A DNA stretch of 64,000 nucleotides, taken from NCBI GenBank assembly GCA_017591395.1, contig WEDG01003321.1, positions 248,001-312,000 of the forward strand, written 5' to 3'. Below are positions 1 to 8,679 of the stretch, piece by piece. A model generated the notes under the pieces. The model was not told where the DNA came from, did no database searches, and was given only the letters and a program-made list of their open reading frames with translations. The position numbers were made by a program, and so were the translations under genes. Every line of letters begins with the position of its first letter. The stretch's first letter is position 1. This DNA is from Schistocephalus solidus (Eukaryota; Platyhelminthes; Cestoda; Diphyllobothriidea; Diphyllobothriidae).

Positions 1-279
1 ACACACCGGCAAAACCACAGGCTTAACTCGGTGATGGCAGTTATGGCCTTCTTGATGTTAGTGATGTTTATGTTACCTGTTAGGCAAGATCTGTTTAAAT
101 TTGTATATAATTGGCAGGGATACATTATACTGCCTCTGATTTTCCTAATATCTGGACAGGGGAGAGTCTTCGACATTAAGTGTCAATTTATGCCATCGTT
201 GACATCAAAACTATCGCCGTTGATTTCCGCGAGGTTCATCTACTGCAGGATGGTGCAGAGACAGTAACTTGCGCTTGTT

Positions 280-420
280 TATAGCAATTGTATACGTACG
301 CTGCATACACAGCACACAATCCTACTCTCCCAGCTGTCATGCCAAAGTCCAGAATACCGGAGACAGAAGAAGGCGCAGGTGACTGGCGTGGTGATAAACC
401 CCTCCTAAGTATGCAACCAA
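280..420 (+). repeat. Probable diverged fragment of GC-rich dispersed repeat A
   Basis: The stretch around 340-395 (accgga...gaaggcgcaggtgactggcg) follows the central part of the better copies at 27.2 kb and 7.6 kb in the same orientation. It abuts the 3' end of the LINE. The match is by eye over only about 60 bases, so it is weak. The first 280 bases of the window hold only a short ORF with no recognisable protein. Confidence 0.35.
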
Positions 421-509
421 ACCGACTCTGATCTCACTACGTGGGAGTGCCCTAGAAGGGGCCAGTACAGCCTGACTCAGTTCAACAGCCGACCACTCCA
501 CACAAACAT

Positions 510-930
510 GCACTGAGATGACTGCGAGGTTCGAGTTTTCCCATCAATTCGTAGATTACTACTCTAGTCTTCACAGCTCTTCTCCAAATCGGTCAGTCCT
601 AGTCGAGGTCCTCCCAAGTCTCCGGGTTCATTTTCACTCAGTACAGGGAGTTCTTCATGGTGTATATGTAGCGCGCCTATCCTCCATGTCGGTGAGCACC
701 CGTAACCACATCTCACTGGAAGAGTCGCTTGGGTAATCGCTTGTCGTCTGTCCTCACAAGGTGGCCTCTCCATCGCAGTTTCAATTGCCTCAGCCTGGTG
801 TGGATGCTGAGGATGTCGGTCCTCACCAGTACGTCTGGGTTTAAAATTCTGGCTTGCCATGTCCTCTTCAGTATTCTGTGGAGGCTTGGTTGGAGTAGAT
901 GGTCCAGCTCTCCAATATCCTTAGCAGTTT
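510..930 (-). pseudogene. LINE C-terminal region, broken
   Basis: In one minus-strand frame the sequence reads RTWQARILNPDVLVRTDILS and then LKLRWRGHLVRTDDKRLPKR. This corresponds to the conserved C-terminal part of cestode RTE-like polyproteins (W-Q-D-R-I-P-D-T-D-V-L... GHLVRMDDERLPKRLF). Stops interrupt it near 690 and 650, after which a W-E-D-L and WRRAVKT segment is still recognisable. No poly(A) or microsatellite tail is visible at the low-coordinate end, so the exact 3' end is uncertain. Confidence 0.7.
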
Positions 931-956
931 CCTCAAGATGAGGACCTTGGACATCT

Positions 957-1812
957 TCAGATTGGTGTTAAGGTGAAGGCTGTGGAGATTACACACGGAC
1001 AATTGCATTCAGCTGAAGGCCTGACTGGCCGTAGAGATGCGGTGCACAAGTTCGTCATCCATTTTTTACTGCAGGAAAGTGTGTTGCCTAGGTTGAGGAA
1101 AGTGTCAATCAGCATGCCAGACAGCATTAGAATGAAGCGGATTGGAGCGAGTACGCAGCTCTTCTTTGATCTGTTGAACACTTTGAATGCTTCGAAGACT
1201 GCCCCGTTATCAGTGACTTGCGCACTCGGTTTTTCGTGGAGATTATGCAACAGGTGTGCATCGCTCAGGACAGCCGAAGGTATGCATGCCTTTCTACAGT
1301 CCATCGCAATTCAGAGTGTCGAGAGCTTTCGTCAGCTCCATGAACGTAGTGTGCATGTAGGTCCGCATATCCTGGCACATCTCTTGTAGCTGGATATCGA
1401 CAAAGATCACGTACATTGTTCCATGTCACCGTCCGAAGTCACCCAGACTTTCCGGGAGTAGTCCTTTTTCTAGGTGGCCGTTAGCATGACTAAGCTGAAT
1501 GCAAGAGAAGGACCTGCCGGTGATGTTGATCAGCGGGATGTGTGTGGGGTCATCAGAGAATTATACAGATGGACGATGGTTGTGTCCTTGAGCTTCCGAG
1601 GAACTTGGCTCTGGCGTCACCTCCTCGGAATATCGTTTTAGTTTCTCCATCAACCAGCGGTCACCGCGCTCGTATGTTTCGGCTGGGGTCGCGTCGGGTT
1701 CCGGTGCTTTCCCGCTGGAGAGTTGTGACACTGCTCGGAGGGTTTCTGGTATGGAAGGCTGGAGATCCAGGTCATTGTTTGTTTCCACTAAGGAGGGCCG
1801 GTAAGTAGCCAT
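957..1812 (-). pseudogene. LINE reverse transcriptase, truncated inside, catalytic box missing
   Basis: The first part (1812-1561) has an IPETLRAVSQLSSGKAPEPD segment, the conserved S-GKAPGxD region before RT motif 1. The second part (1304-957) has AQVTDNGAVFEAF and KKSCVLAP, equivalent to the V-x-QGCVLAPxLF region. About 30 residues later the reading jumps to LGNTLSCSKK, which in this family lies well after the (F/Y)ADD catalytic box. The roughly 80-100 residues between, including the two catalytic aspartates, are absent. The sequence after the jump is again in the expected order. This is an internal deletion on top of frameshifts. Confidence 0.7.
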
Positions 1813-2442
1813 TTTGCAATTTCTCTATGAGGAGTGTTGCTCTATGGAAGATGAGCAGCCACGCGGTCCCCTTGATACAGGGGTCGTATATGACTTTGCG
1901 GTCCGCATAACCCTGGCTATTCTCGTCCTCGTGATCGATCCAGGCGTCCTACATCTCTCGCTGAACCAGGCGATGGCATATGAAGTAGGCCGTTTCGAAT
2001 TCTGCTTCTGAATATGGGTTCGAGAGGGATCCAAAATGTCAGGCGAATAAAGCTATTGTTCATGGGAGTGCGTCTTCTTCTTCTCGAAGCCGTTTTGTTG
2101 GCATCGGTTCGGCGGCCCATATAGTCTTTATGTAGTCGTTTCTTCTCGGCGAGTATTTCGCTGCTATCCGCATCGTGTTTTGCAGACCAGTTCTAGTTCT
2201 GGCGACGTGCACATCCGACGACGTAAAAGGCATTTGCGTGGATGACGAATGGTAGTAGACACAATCGTGTATCCAGGGTGGCTTTCTCACCTGGAGCCTG
2301 CAGGTCCTCCAGTTGTGGGGCCAGCTGATTTTGGAAGTCAAAACAGTGAGAAAGCAAATTCAACTCGTGCTCACTTATACTGTGGCTTCCTGAGAGTTTG
2401 CAGTCGAAGCCTTACCTCAGAGAGGACGAGACCGTGATCCGT

Positions 2443-3110
2443 TCAACCATCGACGTTACATTTCGCCTTGGTCAGCAGCACATCTGGTCGATCTCGCCTC
2501 CGGACGAGAACGTAGTCTGGCAGCTGCCAGTGCCGCGATTTTAGATGCATCCATATTGCTTTCTTCAGTATCGGAAGGCCGAAGAAGATGAGCGTCAGCA
2601 GGAGGCGATGTTTCGCCCAGGTAAGTAGAAGAAGGAGGCTGTTCTTGTTATAGCCGCTGAGACCATTGGAAAACAGCATTTCCTCCGAAGCAGCGTGTTC
2701 TGTCCTGATGCGAGCTTTGAATTTGCCAAGGATAACCAGTTTGTCCGCTTTCGGCATAGTCGCCAAGGTGGCGTGCAGGTCCCCATAGAATTTGTTCTTC
2801 GCCTCATCAGAGATCGTTATTGGGGGACGTTGACGCTGATCATGGTGGCGTTTGTGGGTCCCCGATTAGACAGACGTAGGCTCATCAATCGGTCGTTTGT
2901 GCCCTGCGTCAGTTGTCCTGCGATATTGTTTTGGATGGCAAAGACAACGCTAGCGTCACGTCTCTCTGCCTTTGGGCGCCCGCTCCAGAAGGTGTAGCCC
3001 ACACCCACCTCTTCCAGCTGAGCCTGCTCAGAGAACCGCGTCTCGCTTAGAGCAGCAATGGCCACCATGTAGCGCGTCAGCTCTCGAGCGACTGGTGTCG
3101 TCTTCCTTTA
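2443..3110 (-). pseudogene. LINE endonuclease domain, broken
   Basis: Residues such as IAALSETRFSEQ, followed by GYTFWSGRPKAERRDA, are the N-terminal strands of an exonuclease-endonuclease-phosphatase fold as found in RTE/CR1-type LINEs. Further along, KADKLVILGKFKARIRTEHA corresponds to the usual GDFNARxGxDH box, but the conserved Asp is now Lys. DYVLVRRRDRPDVLLTKAK follows, as expected. In a live element this domain nicks the target DNA so that reverse transcription can be primed there. The pieces are in two frames, with a frame change near 2770-2815. It cannot be functional because of the frameshifts and the altered catalytic box. Confidence 0.75.
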
Positions 3111-3383
3111 TGTTCTGTTGCTCTCGGATTGTCTTAAAGATAAAGAACATTTCAGGCTGCCTGAGTGAATGGATTTATTCACCATGGGGTGGAACAGGGT
3201 ATATTGGACGGCATTTGTTGTTTTTTTGTTTGTTTTTTACATCTGAGGGCCACTGTGACATGCAGATGATTTGATACCAGCATTCTTGTAGGACACCTTC
3301 CCCAGCCCCAGCTTTACGTGGAGGTAAGCAGTGTCGTCCCTAAATAGGGCAGTTGAGACATCTTAGACGAATGTTACACTCCA

Positions 3384-3402
3384 CTCCACTGTTTTAGTGG
3401 AG
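3384..3402. repeat. Small perfect hairpin (7-bp stem)
   Basis: ctccact at 3384-3390 is complementary to agtggag at 3396-3402, with the loop gtttt. This is seen directly. Its function is unknown. Confidence 0.6.
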
Positions 3403-3426
3403 AATGACCCCAGTTAGCCTAAGTCA

Positions 3427-3458
3427 CCTACGGGATCGCCTGTCGCCTTTCCCGTAGG
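3427..3458. repeat. Small perfect hairpin (9-bp stem)
   Basis: cctacggga at 3427-3435 pairs with tcccgtagg at 3450-3458 across a 14-base loop. This is seen directly. It lies about 25 bases from the previous hairpin. Confidence 0.6.
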
Positions 3459-3824
3459 ACATTTTGGGGTGGATGAGACGATGTGGGATACGAAGGGAAA
3501 AGGATTATAAAAAGCAAGTGTAAGGCACAAAACCAGACACACCATTGTTCTTTAGCCCACCGGTCGAGGCTCTTACCGGGTTGTGGCCGCTAGGCAAAGC
3601 TTAGTTTGCAGAGCCATAGATGAGACCTCTGTGCCACTTGAGCGACGTTAGGGTTAATCATCACCTGAACCAGGCAAATGATGCCACCGTCTACCGTTTT
3701 CACGATAGAACCCTTAGCTGGTCACTCATACACCCCTGTGAACATCATATGCCTATTTTAAATTTAAAGTTTGTGTTTGTATCCGCTTTCATGGCATTCT
3801 TTACCCTTTTGGCGTGTGCCCCCT

Positions 3825-4160
3825 AAACGGGCCACGTGATAGATGCCTTGGACCAACACGGGGGCCACATCAGGGCACGGCAGGCGTCATTCGGGTTGCG
3901 CTCCCATAACAAATGCCGAACATGGGGTGTAGTGGCACGCCTAGGGACCCTGGCCGCGCCAGCCACCTGTACCCTCTCCCATCTCCGGTCTTCTTGGCTG
4001 TCTTGACACCGGGCATAGGTGGGGGAGGGGGAGAGATTGCGGTAGCTGCAGCGCAAGGCTACTATCATTTAAAACTAATCCGCGCGCAAGTAACCGTCCC
4101 TGCACCACCACGATGTGAAGTATACGCTGGACATCTTCGGACTATGCCGGTCGGACTCTC
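3825..4160 (-). repeat. GC-rich dispersed repeat A, long copy
   Basis: This copy matches the reverse complement of 27115-27480 over about 340 bases. Shared landmarks are the ends (gtccgag...atgttc and ccacgtggcccgttta), gtgtcaagac, aagaccgg, gccaccac and atgttcggcatttgttatgg. Most bases agree by eye. It has no coding potential shared between copies. The copy at 27 kb ends next to a tRNA-like A box, so the family may be a SINE or a SINE-associated tail, but this copy has no such head. Confidence 0.75.
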
Positions 4161-4489
4161 TGCTGGTACTTGTTCAGTTTGATAGGCTTAGGTCAGTCCA
4201 TTCGCCCATCTGACGTGATGTGGAAGAGGTTCACCAAGTTGTTTTGACTACAGGACTGAGCGCTGTTGTTTTTTCCTCAACTCAGAGCCTCTACTTCTGA
4301 CTTGTACAAATGAAATCACCAAAAGAATGAGGCTTGCCTATACACATTTGCATTTCCAGCCTGATTAGACAACGGAATACGTCTGACCTCGAAACGTGTT
4401 TGGATTTTCTTCGGCGATATTTGCGTAGAGTCCAGCAACCAGTAATCAAGAAATTTAAGCGCAATCAAAGTGAAATTAAGGTAGGGATG
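4161..4489. other. Stretch without gene
   Basis: Only short chance ORFs occur here. No repeat, RNA or splice signal stood out. Confidence 0.4.
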
Positions 4490-4900
4490 ACTTTTATGGC
4501 CGCATAAACAGGACACGGGACTGGGAACCACCCCGCCCACTTAAAATAGGTGCCATTACCGTCAATTTCAGGAAGGGAAAATATGCCCGTGTCTTAACGC
4601 TAAAAATTACCCGAACGTAAAACCAAACGGAAACCTTAATCTTAACCCTAGCCCTACCCTAAGCCGAAACCCTACAGTTAACATAAGAATACCCTTGACC
4701 ATTAGCCTAATTATGACCCTAATCCCAACTCTAGCCTTAACCTCGAACTGAAACCTACCCTAAACTTAACCGTAAACCTTACTTCAATCTTAAATTAAGT
4801 TCCGCAGAATTTAGCTCAAAGCCACCTGTATTGTGAATGATTACTATTCCGTGTCCTGTTTAGGCAGCCATAAAAGGCATCATTACCACAATTAATAAGG
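4490..4900 (+). repeat. Dispersed repeat B with degenerate telomere-like core, copy 1
   Basis: The centre (about 4625-4790) is a run of degenerate aaccct/aaccttaa units such as cttaaccctagccctaccct. The flanks match those of the copy at 40240-40600. To the left are acagg(a/g)ca.ggga...accac...aatttc.gga...tacc.gtct.aacgctaa. To the right are gaatttagc.caaagccac.t, followed by aggc..ata.aaggcat. A shared non-telomeric frame shows that this is a dispersed element or an old duplicated subtelomere-like unit, not just chance low complexity. Confidence 0.65.
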
Positions 4901-5540
4901 CAATCTATGATCCTGCCGCATAGACAAGGACTAGGGGCTCGAACTTTCAGTTAAAACGGGTTGGCGTAGTGCTCTGTGTGAAAAAAAGGAAGAAATGGTG
5001 TAAAAATGACCAACTGAAGTAACTTCGCGTGAAATGGTCATGGCGGTTGCTCTTATGTTTTTGGTACAACGCATACGATGGGAATCTCTGTAGACCTACT
5101 AAGGAATAAATGAAAACTTAAGTTTACCGTGTTACGGTAACAACAGGTGTCAAATTGATTAAACGTCCGTTTTAAGCTCATTCATTTATTTCCCACGAAG
5201 GCTCATTTCAAAGACATACTTGATGAAATTAGGGAATGCAATGTTAGCAATCTAAAAAGCATTTTTTGGGGCATATGAATATTTTATGTTCATGCAGGCC
5301 AAAAATATTAAAAAAGATTGTCACTATTGAGCAGACGTAGATGCGGTCGCTGGAGCGAGAACGTTTTTTGACTGAGGTTTCGGATTCAAGTGTATGAGGG
5401 GTTTGAGCATGAATCCGAAACGTTAGGGCAAATACAATTCTTGTTTCAACGATATCATCTACTTCTGCTTAACTTTTTCCAGGTACTTGCAATTTTGTTA
5501 GTATCAACACTTTGTTAATGTTTTTCTGGAAGAAACAACA
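4901..5540. other. Stretch without gene, upstream of the 5598 exon
   Basis: AT-rich, probably intron. It contains the 12-bp hairpin at 5377-5421. A polypyrimidine-rich acceptor-like site (cttaactttttccag) occurs near 5467-5481, but the frame after it is not supported as coding. Confidence 0.4.
5377..5421. repeat. Perfect 12-bp inverted repeat (hairpin)
   Basis: gtttcggattca at 5377-5388 is the exact reverse complement of tgaatccgaaac at 5410-5421, with a 21-base loop. The plus strand reads CTGAGG just before the first arm and CCGAAACGTT at the second. This loosely resembles the order of hammerhead core boxes, but the core is not correct. It may come from a Penelope-like element terminus. Confidence 0.6.
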
Positions 5541-5597
5541 AATGCTATGTTTGATATTGTACAGCTTATGTGCCTCTCCCGATCGTCTAACCCGCAG

Positions 5598-5993
5598 ATG
5601 AACGTGAAACGCGAAAGCGCCGCTTCAAACGACCAGGATAGCGGACATGGAGACTCTCTTGACACTACCGGCATTCAGACTAACGGAAGCGTAATCCCAA
5701 AATCCCTGAACTCAAAGCTGATGAACATCTCCTCAAATCGCTATTTCAGCAATTTCGCCACGGTCAGTGGATTGGGTCCAATGTACGACAATCAGAATAC
5801 AAATTCGATTCGCATGGTTAGTGCCGATGCCAATAAGGGCACCTTCACTTGGAGCAGACGCCCTTCGTCACACGGGGTATCCCAAATATCCATGGAAGGC
5901 AAAGCACGGGCCACCGTAGTTGACCCGGATAGTCATCCTGAGGCCGATCTCCTCCTTCCCAAAGACCATGATAACTGTTCAACCTTCATCTAA
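5598..5993 (+). CDS. Probable terminal exon of a receptor-type protein with a PDZ-binding C-terminus
   Basis: This frame is open for 132 codons and ends with TAA at 5991-5993. Its base composition is markedly more GC-rich and codon-like than its surroundings. The exon start is placed at 5598 because gtctaacccgcag just before it has a branch-point-like ctaac and an AG acceptor after a pyrimidine-rich stretch. The protein is hydrophilic and rich in Ser and Asn, without membrane segments. It begins MNVKRESAASNDQDSGHGDS and ends in STFI. Thr at -2 and Ile at the end fit a class I PDZ ligand. Such tails are typical of cytoplasmic ends of adhesion receptors and channels. The DSGHGDS stretch recalls acidic DSGxGDS motifs in protocadherin tails, but I do not recognise the gene. 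Upstream exons are not in the window as far as I can see. Confidence 0.55.
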   Translation: MNVKRESAASNDQDSGHGDSLDTTGIQTNGSVIPKSLNSKLMNISSNRYFSNFATVSGLGPMYDNQNTNSIRMVSADANKGTFTWSRRPSSHGVSQISMEGKARATVVDPDSHPEADLLLPKDHDNCSTFI

Positions 5994-7200
5994 TCTGATG
6001 CAATGACCTCTGTGTCCCCGCTCCCTCACCATGGCCACTCATCGCTCGTTTGCGAATGCGCCTTCCCCACGTTCATCACACGGACGTCCGTCCTGGTCAC
6101 TACGCCTACCAGCCCTTTCTTGCAGACCATAATCTTTTCCGCATTTCGCATTCACACGCCCCCGTCACCAGCGACAAATACATTACAAAGGCTAAAAACG
6201 ATGACGCTGTGGGTGATAGCAATGCATATATATATCATTTTACATTCCAATTATACAAGTCGTTTTGCTCAGTTCTCTTTTCAAAGCAAATTATCCGGAA
6301 AGCGTATGCTAAAGGATATATAAAAGGCAGTTGTGCATATCATTTTATGTAGGTGCCAGTCTGTTGCCTGAAGAACGATAAGTTGTGGACCTCCTCCACG
6401 CCCGCTGCCTCGCATTCAGTTTCGCGCAGGAGCCACCGAGCTCCCATCATCCAGAGAGAATTATTTTCAGCTTGAGAATACAGATCCGAATATGTCATAA
6501 ATATGTAGATTGCTGGCCAACGTGCGTTTTAAATTGTACCTGAACCTGATGGTAGGATACGCGAAACTGCAGATACCAGGCCCACTTTATTGGTGCAGGG
6601 TTTTGTAGTGGCAGAGTGGTGAAATTTAACAGTTTACTAAATCTTTGCGGAAGCCTGGCAAATCGTGGTTCACTACAACAATTGGTGGATATCTTTGTCA
6701 CCTAGGTTCCATAAGGTTTAGGTTCATGACACTAAGTCGCATCAGGTGAGTAGATTTTATCCTTCAGCTTTCAGCAAACATCGGCTCCGGAACTGCGACT
6801 CCATAATGGCCTCGCAGTGAGACTCAGCTTTTATATTCAAATTTAAGCAGTTCGAAAACCAAATGAGTACCACCAAAATATCCTGTCTCATTTTCAAAGC
6901 AAGCTATGGTCACTGCCTTTCGACAGATATTAGACTGGAAGATGCATTATCTCAGTCACTGTTTTATAATTCTAAAGAAACTGAAACCATTTTAAGTGGT
7001 ATTTATAGAAACCGGCAACTATCTGGTTGTTGATTGTAAGAGCCAGTTTGGCATACTGGTGAGCCGTACTCGGGGGCGAAAATCCTTATGCAACCTATAC
7101 ATCTAACTCCCTAAAGATTCGATTAATCCTATCCATTTGTGACTCCATGGAGGTTCGCGCAAGTAAAAACTAAAGTAGTAGCAGCCAGTTTGAATTGGCA
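5994..7200. other. Stretch without gene; likely 3' flank of the preceding exon
   Basis: The first 150 bases remain GC-rich and could be 3' UTR. No clear AATAAA site in a convincing position was identified. The remainder is AT-rich with only short ORFs. Confidence 0.35.
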
Positions 7201-7280
7201 GTTGTTGCTGCCGCTGCTGTTGCTGCTGCTGCTGCTGGTGGTGGTGGTGGTGATGAAGATGATGATGATAGTGATGATGT
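7201..7280 (+). repeat. Trinucleotide microsatellite (TGC/TGG/GAT)
   Basis: Runs of gct, then ggt, then gat triplets follow one another. No host ORF uses them, so it is scored as simple sequence. Confidence 0.9.
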
Positions 7281-7589
7281 ATTGTTTTATACTGATACCA
7301 CCACCCACGGTCCCTTGATGCTTCTATGACTATCGAGGTTATGTATTTCCAATGGATGAATCCACGCCTAGAACTTCAAATATAAGTTTTCCACAGAAGT
7401 TAAATATAGCAGCACAGTAACCTTCTGGTTATGATTACCCGAAGAATATTTAATACTCTGAAAGCGTTCAGAATTGGCCGACAAAAGTATAATAAAATAT
7501 TGATCATCTAGCGACGGTTTGACGATGTCCATCGGATGCTCCGCAGCATGACGGTGTAGGGTCCGTGACTTGTGTTGGATTATAGGGAG

Positions 7590-7700
7590 AGCAAATGTGC
7601 ACTGCATCTAGTTCACTCTCTGATCCACTCACCCACGTGGAACCTGTGTCAAGACAGATTCAAGAAGACCGGAGATGGGAGAGGGTGCAGGCCGACACAC
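7590..7700 (+). repeat. GC-rich dispersed repeat A, short copy
   Basis: The stretch ctgcatcta...cactctc, then acccacgtggaacctgtgtcaagacagattcaagaagaccggag, then gcaggccg, follows 27220-27310 closely in the same orientation. The copy stops near 7700, so it is truncated. Confidence 0.65.
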
Positions 7701-8440
7701 TGTGGTCCATCACAAACAAGGACACAACAACAAAAATAGGGCGGCTAAGCTCCCAGCTGAGTTGTATTGACGTAATTGCCAACTTAAGAAGTATCCATTG
7801 CAGCCTGACTCTCAGTCCTGGGAGTGTGAGTTATCCCGTCAACTGGCAGCCACGGCTTTTATCGCACCGTGATAGCTTCATGCGTGTCAGACTGTTTATA
7901 GGGAGGAAATTCGTTTTCACCGTTGAATTCACTCTCTATCATAACCCCAGCATCAGGTCACCGTCCGAGTCGGTCAATTGTCTAATGCAGGCGTGGGTGC
8001 ATCTTGGCTCCATTCTCCAGAGCGATGAACAGGAGTATTATCGTGTTAAATTATGGCATACATTTGGCGTCCAGGGAATGCCGTTGTAGAGCAAGACATT
8101 GTTCACAATATCGATGAGCCCCTTGCCGTTGATGGTGTCCGTTGACAATTGCCACACTAACCGATCTGTGAATTTGATGGCCACCCAGACCATCAATCGT
8201 TGACAGTTATTAATAGGTACAGTGTGCGCAGTGTGTTCTCTTGGGAACTTCTTCCCACATATGTCCACCTTAGTCGAATTCTGTGGCTTACTTCAAAATA
8301 AAACATTATCGTAAATGCAAATACCCTTTCAGAATGAGGGCCTCTTATCAATATAGTTCTTAGCAAACCAAAAGGTCGGGGAAATAATTTATGAATTAAT
8401 TACGTGCAGGATATGAAGTCAGGTGATTCGGACATGACTT
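7701..8440. other. Moderately GC-rich stretch without a recognised gene
   Basis: Overlapping ORFs occur on both strands (plus-strand frame to 8089, minus-strand frame 8268-8038), but neither gives a protein I recognise. The composition suggests an unclassified transposon remnant, not AT-rich intron background. Confidence 0.3.
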
Positions 8441-8605
8441 TTAGGGTCAGACCCGAAATTTCCATGAACATTTGGGTCAAAGACAATCAACCACTGTGGA
8501 ATAACCACCTAATGCCCATTCTAAAAACAAGCAGTACTACAAGTAGTATGAATCTTATATGGCAAAGAAGTTATGCCGTACTTCCGACATAGATACCAGC
8601 TAAAA

Positions 8606-8676
8606 GCCCAGACACGTGTTTCGCCGATATTTCTGCTGCTGCGTGACGCAGCAACGAGGGTTTCGGCTCCTCATTG
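8606..8676 (-). ncRNA. Decayed hammerhead ribozyme, Penelope-element type
   Basis: On the minus strand the parts occur in hammerhead order. ATGAGGA (8674-8668) stands where the core box CUGANGA is expected, with one change (A for C). GCCGA (8667-8663) pairs perfectly with TCGGC (8627-8623) as stem II. GAA (8622-8620) is followed by the palindrome ACACGTGT (8619-8612) as a loop-less stem III. C (8611) stands at the cleavage position. The stem II loop is enlarged by an inner hairpin, TGCTGCGTCACGCAGCA. Loop-less stem III hammerheads are known from Penelope-like retroelements, where they are thought to work as dimers. Stem I is poorly preserved (GCCAAAA against TTTTAGC at a distance), and the C-to-A change should abolish cleavage. 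Confidence 0.55.
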
Positions 8677-8679
8677 TTA

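Larger units (their letters stand above)
500..3115 (-). mobile_element. Decayed RTE-like non-LTR retrotransposon (LINE), nearly full coding length
   Basis: Read on the minus strand, pieces of one LINE polyprotein occur in the correct order but in different frames. They are an AP-type endonuclease (about 3105-2440), a linker (about 2430-1815), the start of the RT (about 1812-1080), and the C-terminal region (about 1060-510). No LTRs or target-site duplications were recognised. Many stops and frame changes show it is dead. I recognise this protein family from flatworm, especially cestode, genomes. The RTE clade assignment is from memory of its domain order and sequence, not from a search. Confidence 0.8.
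3116..3824. other. Stretch without gene; two perfect small hairpins
   Basis: No coding region is supported. Two perfect inverted repeats are present. One is ctccact/agtggag with a 5-base loop at 3384-3402. The other is cctacggga/tcccgtagg with a 14-base loop at 3427-3458. The surrounding sequence is more GC-rich than the window average and may belong to an unclassified repeat that continues into repeat A at 3825. Confidence 0.4.

Noticed and set aside
518..1389. Plus-strand ORFs of 70-138 codons
   Set aside because: They lie opposite the LINE remnant, whose protein is recognisable on the minus strand. They are shadows.
7201..7280. Coding polyglutamine/poly-Asp tract
   Set aside because: No open frame surrounds the triplet run. 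Treated as a microsatellite.
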